From Gautieria morchelliformis (lineage: Eukaryota > Basidiomycota > Agaricomycetes > Gomphales > Gomphaceae), in contig WHVA01000261.1 in assembly GCA_015179125.1 (NCBI GenBank), positions 1-64,000 of the forward strand: DNA of 64,000 nt, given 5' to 3'. Every line of letters starts with the position of its first letter. Position 1 is the stretch's first letter. The position numbers were made by a program, and so were the translations under genes. This document shows positions 58,023-64,000 of this stretch, piece after piece. Under the pieces are notes generated by a model. The model was not told the origin of the DNA, made no database searches, and was given only the letters and a program-made list of their open reading frames with translations.

Positions 58023-61000
58023 TCACCCCCTCTCTAGCGTGCTGCGTCCTCGAAGCACGGGACACGAGGGATTGAAATGCCAACGAGCAGATCCGGCGAG
58101 GGGCACCGGGATGTGTCCTATAGAACTCCCCGAGCTTGTCCGGGGTGGAAACATCTTGCTCCGGGACCCACGAATTCTCTTCGTACCCATACCCTTCCCA
58201 TTTCACGAGGAATTGGAGTCGTCCTCGCACAAACCGGCTGTCCAGGATCCGTTCCACCACATAGTGCTCCTCCCCATCTACAATCTCTGGCAGAGGTGGC
58301 GGATGAGCCTTCCGACCTGGAATTGGGTCCTCAAGCATAGGGAGTAACTTCACCACGTTGAAGACGGGGTGGAGGCGGGACATGGACATCGGAAGTCGCA
58401 GGCAGTATGCATTCCGTCCAACCCTCCGCGTCACTGTGAAGGGCCCAAGGTAGCGGTGGGCAAGCTTCTGTGAAGGGCGTGTGGTGCGGATGTCACTTGC
58501 ATCTAGATACACCTTGTCTCCAACTTGGTACTCTGGGGCAGGAACCCGGCATTGGTTGTAGTACCTCGCCATGTCATCCTTGGCCTTTGCAAGGGCCGAC
58601 TTGGCTTCCGAAAGGGTGGAGTCCATGCGGTCTCGGAACTCATTGACCGTCTCGAGTCGGGACTCAGCCTGGCGTGGTTCGAAGCCCATCCGCGGGTGTC
58701 GTCCGGAGTCGAGCATGAAGGGAGTCTGTTGTGTGGCGGAATGGACATGGTTGTTGTATTGGAATTCCGCCAGCGGAAGTAATTCATCCCAGTCGTCCTG
58801 CCTCTCATTGACAAAGAGGCGGAGATATTGCTCCAACTCCTGATTGACCCGTTCCGTCTGTCCGTCACCCTGCAGATGGTACGCCGTGGTGGTAGCTAGC
58901 TTTATGCCGAGCAGGCGGTAGAGCTCCCGAGTCAGTTCCGCGACAAACTGCGGACCTCGGTCGGAAACAACTTGCTTCGGGAGCCCATGCAACTTCCAGA
59001 CATGGGCAAGGAACAGGCGGGCCGCTCCGAGGGCTGTGATCGTCGTGTGCGTCGGAATGAAGTGGGACACCTTGCTTACCGAATCCACGACGTTCATGAT
59101 CGTGTCGTAGCCATGAGACTCTGGGAGTTCAACAATGAAGTCGACGCTGATGGTGTCCCAGTGGGATTCGGGAATCGGGAGCGGAACAAGTTCTCCGACG
59201 GGTGGATGTCGTTGCGCTTTGGTTCGGAGACAAAGGTCACATGTCTTCACGTACTGTCCAATGTAGCGGGACATCTGAGGCCACCAGTAATTCCGAGCCA
59301 CTAACTCCAGCGTCTTCCACCTGCCAGCATGCCCAGCGACCCGTGTGTCATGGTGCTGGGACACGATGCGGCGGCGGAGGTCCGCCCCATCTGGAACGTA
59401 GACCTTGCCTCTGAAGTGGAGCAGCCCATCCCGTTCCGACCATTCCGCTGCCCGTACAGACCGTGAGTGCCCTTTCCGAAGTTCCTCCACTGCCTTCACC
59501 ACCGACTCCTCCTTCTCTCCATTCCGATACTGTCTCCGGATGTCCCGGAGCATTTCCGCTTCCGCTCCAACTGCAGTCACTCCTTCTAGGGCGCGGATTG
59601 CAAAGAGACTTGGGCGGAGCAGTGTCATATCCGCATTGTCTCCGCTTCCGCTTCCATGATCCGCACGGCGGGATAGGGCATCGGGCTTGCCCATGGTGCG
59701 GCCGGGGCGGTGGTGGAGCATGAAGTCAAACCGGGACAGGTGTAGGGACCACCGTGCTTGTCGTCGGTTCAACTTCTTAGACGTGCGGAAATACTCAAGG
59801 TTCTTGTGGTCTGTCCAGATCTCAAATGGGCATAGAGCACCCTCGAGGAAGTGTCGCCACTCCTCCAGCGCTCGGATGATTGCCAGCATCTCCTTGTCAT
59901 GGATCTCGTAGTTCCGCTCGACCGGACTGAGACTCTTAGAGAAGAAGGCAATCGGATGCCACCCCCCACCTTCTTCCGATGACTGTTGCGACAAGACCGC
60001 TCCGGTAGCTGCGTCGGAAGAATCCGCCTCCACTCGGTAAGGGCGAGAGTCGTCGGGAAAGATCAGGACCGGGGCGGAAGTGATCAGCTCTTTGAGTTTG
60101 TCAAAGGAGGCCCGTTCCGGCTCTCCCCACCGCCATCCAACCTCCTTCTTGGTGAGGTCGAAGAGGGCACGGGCGTGGCAGGAGAAGTCCTTGATGAACC
60201 GCCGGTAGAAATTGACAAACCCAATGAAGGACTGGACTTCCTTCTTGTTCCGCGGCACCGGCCAATCCGACACACCGGAAACCTTGACGGGGTCCATTTC
60301 CACCTTTCCTTCCGACACGATCACCCCAAGATACTCTATCCGCGTCCGCTCAAATTCGCACTTTTCCGGCTTGAGACACAGGTTGTACTCCCGGAGTCGT
60401 TCCAGCACTCTCCGCACGACTTCCCGATGTTCGGACATTGTTTTTGTGAAGATGAGGATGTCATCGAGGTAGACGCAGACAACCCCTTCTGCTATCATGT
60501 CACGGAAAATGTCATTCATCATTGTCTGGAACGTGGCAGGACTGTTGGTGAGGCCAAAGAACATGACCTGTGGCTCAAAGAGTCCTCGGTTGGTGCGGAA
60601 TGCGGCCTTCCACTCATCTCCCTCCCGGATCCGGATATTATTGAAGCCCCAGCGGACATCCAGCTTGGTGAAGTACTTCGCCCCGCGGAGTTGTGTGATC
60701 AATTCGGAAATGAGCGGAATGGGGTACCGGTTCTTGATCGTGATCGCATTCAAGGCCCGGTAATCCTGCACAAGTCTGAGCGAGCCGTCCTTCTTCTTGA
60801 TGAAGAACACCGGAGATGCCATGGGTGACTTGGAGGGGCGGATCCTCCCTGTACGGAGATTTTCCGCAAGGAATGCATCGAGCTCTACCTGCTCCTTGGG
60901 TGACAGCGGGTAGACCTTGCAGTTGGTGGGCTTCGACCCAGGCTCCAACTCGATGGCATGGTCCCACAGTTTCCGCGGAGGCAGGGCATCAAACGACTCC

Positions 61001-61932
61001 TTGGAGAAGACGTCCTCAAACTCCCGCAGGTACTCCGGAATTTCCGCCTCCACTCTATCATACCTCTTAGAGGCTTCAGCAAGACGTTGCGAAATATTTC
61101 CGGTGGCGCGGATGTGTTCCGCCTCCGGCGGAAGGTTTACGTACAGCAAGCGCTCCCCTTCCGTCAGAGCGTCTTCCAGGCCGAGTCGGATGACGTCGGA
61201 ATCGGAATTGGAAGGGGGATCCGGGTCAAATTCCGCTTCCGAGTCTTCTTCTGCAAGCAGTGGATGGGGGCCGGAACGACATGTCTGTATGAGCCGTTCG
61301 GTCTTCCGCTGCTCCTGGTGCTCCTTCCGCACTTCCGACCGGCACATGTGACACTTGGCTGGACATCGACTCATCAGTACCTTCCGAGTCTGCCAATTGA
61401 TCTCCGGGTTGTGCTCTTGAAGCCAGGTAAACCCAAGGATGATGTCTTGCTTCCCCAGGCTGGTGACAGCGAAGGAAGTGCGTTCCGAGTGTCCATCGTA
61501 GCGGAGAATTGTGTCCACTATCTCCGTGATGGACCCTGCCTCATTGGGGCTTCCATCCACATTGAACACCGGGATTGCACGTTGCAACTTCCGCGTCGTC
61601 AGTCGGTTCCGTTCCACATAGTCCCGGTCCATAAACTGACCAGTGGCCCCGCAATCGACAAGGGCGGGTCCGGATTTGACTTCCGCCGTATCTGTCGTCT
61701 GGATCTCTACCTTAATGACTAGTGACTTGGGGCCAGGGGTGGCAGCAACGACATAGCGCTTCGGAAGGCGTCTCTCCCAAGGGCGGATGCGGGATAGACA
61801 GGGTGTCGGATTTGGCTTTTGTGTGACTTTATCCGGTGGGTCTGTATGAAGTGAGGGGAGTCGGGGCTTTTCATTCTCTACTTCAAGACAGGCAAACCGG
61901 TTATGTACAGGCAGCAGGGGCACACATCTCAC
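57772..61932 (-). CDS. pol: Pol polyprotein: protease, RT, RNase H, integrase, chromodomain
   Basis: The frame is open for 1386 codons. Protease DCGATGQF (residues about 93-100); RT about 350-520 with [12 protein letters not shown] and VYLDDILIF; RNase H about 610-740 ([25 protein letters not shown]); integrase with HHCC zinc part (GHAGRWKTLE, CDLCLRTK), ISVDFIVELP and VSDRGPQF; chromodomain about 1215-1270 (YVVERILDSRF, FLVKWEGYGYEENSW), which usually guides integration to modified histones. All catalytic acids that I can place are present. The frame overlaps the gag stop in the -1 direction, so a frameshift probably links them. It reads through the purine tract into the 3' LTR, adding a Ser/Asp-rich tail of about 83 residues. 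Confidence 0.95.
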   Translation of the reverse strand: MRCVPLLPVHNRFACLEVENEKPRLPSLHTDPPDKVTQKPNPTPCLSRIRPWERRLPKRYVVAATPGPKSLVIKVEIQTTDTAEVKSGPALVDCGATGQFMDRDYVERNRLTTRKLQRAIPVFNVDGSPNEAGSITEIVDTILRYDGHSERTSFAVTSLGKQDIILGFTWLQEHNPEINWQTRKVLMSRCPAKCHMCRSEVRKEHQEQRKTERLIQTCRSGPHPLLAEEDSEAEFDPDPPSNSDSDVIRLGLEDALTEGERLLYVNLPPEAEHIRATGNISQRLAEASKRYDRVEAEIPEYLREFEDVFSKESFDALPPRKLWDHAIELEPGSKPTNCKVYPLSPKEQVELDAFLAENLRTGRIRPSKSPMASPVFFIKKKDGSLRLVQDYRALNAITIKNRYPIPLISELITQLRGAKYFTKLDVRWGFNNIRIREGDEWKAAFRTNRGLFEPQVMFFGLTNSPATFQTMMNDIFRDMIAEGVVCVYLDDILIFTKTMSEHREVVRRVLERLREYNLCLKPEKCEFERTRIEYLGVIVSEGKVEMDPVKVSGVSDWPVPRNKKEVQSFIGFVNFYRRFIKDFSCHARALFDLTKKEVGWRWGEPERASFDKLKELITSAPVLIFPDDSRPYRVEADSSDAATGAVLSQQSSEEGGGWHPIAFFSKSLSPVERNYEIHDKEMLAIIRALEEWRHFLEGALCPFEIWTDHKNLEYFRTSKKLNRRQARWSLHLSRFDFMLHHRPGRTMGKPDALSRRADHGSGSGDNADMTLLRPSLFAIRALEGVTAVGAEAEMLRDIRRQYRNGEKEESVVKAVEELRKGHSRSVRAAEWSERDGLLHFRGKVYVPDGADLRRRIVSQHHDTRVAGHAGRWKTLELVARNYWWPQMSRYIGQYVKTCDLCLRTKAQRHPPVGELVPLPIPESHWDTISVDFIVELPESHGYDTIMNVVDSVSKVSHFIPTHTTITALGAARLFLAHVWKLHGLPKQVVSDRGPQFVAELTRELYRLLGIKLATTTAYHLQGDGQTERVNQELEQYLRLFVNERQDDWDELLPLAEFQYNNHVHSATQQTPFMLDSGRHPRMGFEPRQAESRLETVNEFRDRMDSTLSEAKSALAKAKDDMARYYNQCRVPAPEYQVGDKVYLDASDIRTTRPSQKLAHRYLGPFTVTRRVGRNAYCLRLPMSMSRLHPVFNVVKLLPMLEDPIPGRKAHPPPLPEIVDGEEHYVVERILDSRFVRGRLQFLVKWEGYGYEENSWVPEQDVSTPDKLGEFYRTHPGAPRRICSLAFQSLVSRASRTQHAREGVMSGDTLFSISSSDSISDSASDSDSISASALGNDSASGRTSTSSVRLPSSTPISEFHPRNSVGNQATRVIGDIKGRSRVREVQG

Positions 61933-63103
61933 CCGCTGCGCGTCACAAAATCCGACGCATCTTCCGCTTCCGATGCGCCATGTTCCGCATTTTCGGAAAC
62001 TCCTTCCGCAGTAGGCACTCCGCTTATGTCCGCAAGTGCGAGGAACTCTGGAAGGAGCTCGAGTTTCTCCTCTGTGGTCATAAGCCGGATGTCAAATGCT
62101 TGGGGGCACTCGCGGGCATAGTGGCCTGGTTGTTGACATCGGAAGCAGGTGATAGTTCCGCGGCCTTTTCCGCGCATGCGGTCAACATCCATCGGGGCAG
62201 GGCCACTCTTCGAGGGAGGAGGGCTATGGTTCCTAATAGGAGCGGGCGGAGAAAGCGTCGGAAATACTTTCCGCATGGGGATGAATGCGCTTCCGGATTT
62301 TGGCACAGGTGGAGTAGGACGAGTGGAACTGCACGTCATATTCCGGCTCGTCTCCACGAAGGCCTCATTTGCTTCCCTGTTCCGGGACACCCTCTGTGCA
62401 GCTTGGTACCACCCTTCCGGGTCATCAAAGTCCGGAGCTCCATCCCCAAGCAGCGCAACTTGGTTCTGGAGTGTCGGATCGAGTCCTCGTCGGAATTTGA
62501 TGACGATCGTCTTGTCGTCATCATACTCCGCAAGGTCGATGAGCTCCTGGAAGCGATCGATATAGTCATCGACCGGATCCTTGGCCTGGTACCAGCTGGT
62601 CCCCTCGAGCTTCGTAAGGGCTGTGAGCTGCTCATTTTTTGGCAGAACTGGTCGGAAAATGTTTTCTCGAAGGCGTCCCAGTCTCGGAAGTAGTTCCCCT
62701 TGCCCTTTGCTTCATGTCGGATCACCTTGTTTGCAAAACGGGATGCGCGGTCCGACTTGAAAAAGGACAATGCCCAGTGAATCCGAGCCTGGTCGTTCGG
62801 AAAGAGGTCTCCGACAATTGCGAAGTAGATGCTGCATGTGTTGAAGAATGCGCGTCCCTTCTCCCGATCTCCGTCAAAGTCCGCCGGAGTTGCGGGTTTG
62901 ACCTTTGCTAACTTCGCGGACTTTCTCTCCTCCGCTAGTTCCGCTTTTCCGAAATCCGGATCATCCAACATTTCATTTCCACCACCTTGTGGAACATCTA
63001 ACTTAGCCAAAATCGCTTGTAAGGCTGTTTCAATCGCGTCGGTCTTCATCCGGTTCCGCGTCAATTCCTCCTCCATATTCCGAAGACGATCGTCCGGATC
63101 CAT
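61929..63103 (-). CDS. gag: Gag with zinc knuckle, one internal frameshift
   Basis: The likely start is ATG 63101-63103 (DPDDRLRNMEEELTRN). Capsid-like blocks follow (PADFDGDREKGRAFFNTC, WALSFFKSDRASRFANK). At the A6 run 62635-62640 the frame moves by -1; the continuing frame gives NEQLTALTKLEGTSWYQA, a matrix of typical Ty3 capsid residues, then the knuckle CFRCQQPGHYAREC and a stop at 61929-61931. The shift is either a one-base loss, a sequencing error or a slippage site. Knuckle and capsid are otherwise intact. Confidence 0.85.
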
Positions 63104-63290
63104 GTCGGAAGGAGAAATGTGGGACGGGATTTCCGGGGTTGGGAGCTCGACGTAAGAAGAAGGGCTGTCGTACGCTGTGTGTGCGGAAGAGGTTGCGATC
63201 TCCGAGTCGCTGTCTCCGATTCCGAACGCACCTATGGCGGCTGCGACACGCAGTACGACCGCCGGTCCTCTATGGGAGAGACTTTTCTGC

Positions 63291-63753
63291 TGTAAGGGCA
63301 ACCCTGGCTAGTTGTGGAGACCACACTACCACACAACTGACAAGGGGAAATCCAAAGTCTGTATAAATGAACAGAGCATACAAGAGAGGGGATTCTCACC
63401 TGACAAGGGGAAATCCAAAGAGAAAAGTCTAAGGACCCCCAATGTCAGCGAGCCCGTATTATACTACGCTGCGCAGCCAGGGACAACACTTGGCACCCGC
63501 CATCAACCCTGCACCTCCCTGACCCTGGATCGACCCTTGATGTCACCTATTACGCGAGTCGCTTGATTTCCGACACTGTTCCGAGGGTGGAACTCGGAAA
63601 TTGGAGTGGAACTGGGAAGGCGAACAGAACTGGTGGAAGTTCTCCCAGAAGCGGAATCATTTCCGAGAGCGGAGGCGGAGATGGAATCGGAATCGGAAGC
63701 GGAGTCGGAAATGGAGTCGGAACTGGAAATGGAAAACAGGGTGTCCCCTGACA
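63291..63753 (-). repeat. 5' LTR of the young chromovirus
   Basis: 463 bp. The leader begins at 63290 on the minus strand (GCAGAAAAGTC), without an obvious tRNA-complementary primer site that I can name. Confidence 0.96.
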
Positions 63754-64000
63754 GCGATTTCTTTCGAGTCCAAACTCAAGCAAAGGTACGTACTCCTGCA
63801 AGACATGTCAGCGTGAAGTGAGAAATTTTACCTAAAATTGGACTGGAGACTATGCACTAGTGTGTGTAGAGAAACTGAGCTAAGTACTGTAGCGGAATTT
63901 CAAAAGTTCAAAATCGCGTTTTTCAGCCTGGCGGCTTAGGTACACCGTAGTCAAGCTGCGGAATTCAAGTTTTTCTGAGATGAGCTCCCACAGTGTTGCC

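Larger units (their letters stand above)
57561..63753 (-). mobile_element. Complete young Ty3 chromovirus
   Basis: 6193 bp. LTRs of 462 bp (57561-58022) and 463 bp (63291-63753) differ by one A in a run near 57695/63426. The target duplication GCGAT occurs at 57556-57560 and 63754-63758. Minus-strand order: 5' LTR, gag, pol, purine tract GAGAGGGGGTGA (58023-58034), 3' LTR. The near-identity of the LTRs means very recent insertion. Confidence 0.97.
57184..64000 (-). pseudogene. HD2-like homeodomain gene split by a chromovirus
   Basis: Outside the insert (57561-63753), the minus strand reads EYVPLLEFGLERNR (63798-63754), then HPSLEDKKHLAE and SRLSYRQVKVW (57555-57484), an intron of 51 bp (57483-57433, GTGCGT...CCACAG), and FQNYRSRKDTPAKSK. 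Together they form a typical-length homeodomain whose third helix has W-F-x-N-x-R. The EY-PLLE entry and WFQN-R core resemble HD2 mating-type proteins of mushrooms. The C-terminal part continues to a TAG at 57184-57186. An upstream exon (ATLWELISEKLEFRSLT) reaches the window edge. One inferred splice joins that exon in phase to EYVPLLE. The insert falls in the helix 1-2 region. Confidence 0.75.

Overview
The window looks like a transposon-rich chromosomal region of a mushroom-forming basidiomycete (Agaricomycetes). The evidence is the short GT-AG introns of about 46-72 bp, chromodomain-bearing Ty3 retrotransposons, a tnp2-type DNA transposase, an HD2-like homeodomain gene, and a lineage-typical multi-exon protein with a short VLVTG motif. 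Most of the 64 kb is nested mobile DNA. Host genes that I can read with confidence sit in an island at about 31.8-36.5 kb, with broken or odd ones at 54-57 kb and at the right edge.

Left part (1-13.6 kb): a minus-strand LINE (ORF1 with zinc knuckles; ORF2 with endonuclease, reverse transcriptase and RNase H) lies in a degraded gene of an unrecognised family. The LINE is cut three times: by an LTR of family 1 (1-357), by a 5.5-kb LTR element with no gag or pol (2413-7950; LTRs differ at 2 of 310 positions), and by a solo LTR of family 2 (9510-10456). Another family 1 solo LTR (13083-13585) has a perfect 5-bp target duplication.

Middle part (13.6-31.6 kb): a decayed tnp2-type transposase gene is interrupted by a hAT-type miniature element with an 8-bp target duplication. 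It is followed by several decayed Ty3 fragments, a second related hAT-type element, a minisatellite, a longer Ty3 element with its 3' LTR (25.2-30.9 kb), and more solo LTRs.

Host island (31.8-36.5 kb): an uncharacterised Agaricomycete protein, a five-exon cupin gene, Sec61-beta (translocon subunit) and a VAMP7-like longin R-SNARE. The last three can be spliced by eye into complete proteins. The stretch 36.5-39.4 kb has weaker gene-like ORFs bounded by palindromic inverted repeats.

Right part (39.4-64 kb): a second copy of the left-edge gene family, a cluster of near-perfect hairpins, two Ty1/copia 3' ends fused head to head, a decayed chromovirus (44.5-54.3 kb) that carries an intron-containing antisense ORF with a cysteine cluster, and a broken protein-kinase-like gene whose 3' end recurs inverted 13 kb away. 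At the far right a complete chromovirus (57561-63753; LTRs differing by one base, target duplication GCGAT) sits inside the homeodomain of an HD2-like gene.

The gag/pol-less element at 2.4 kb and the chromovirus at 57.6 kb share LTR ends, polypurine tract and the start of the leader. They look like a non-autonomous/autonomous pair, both recently active.
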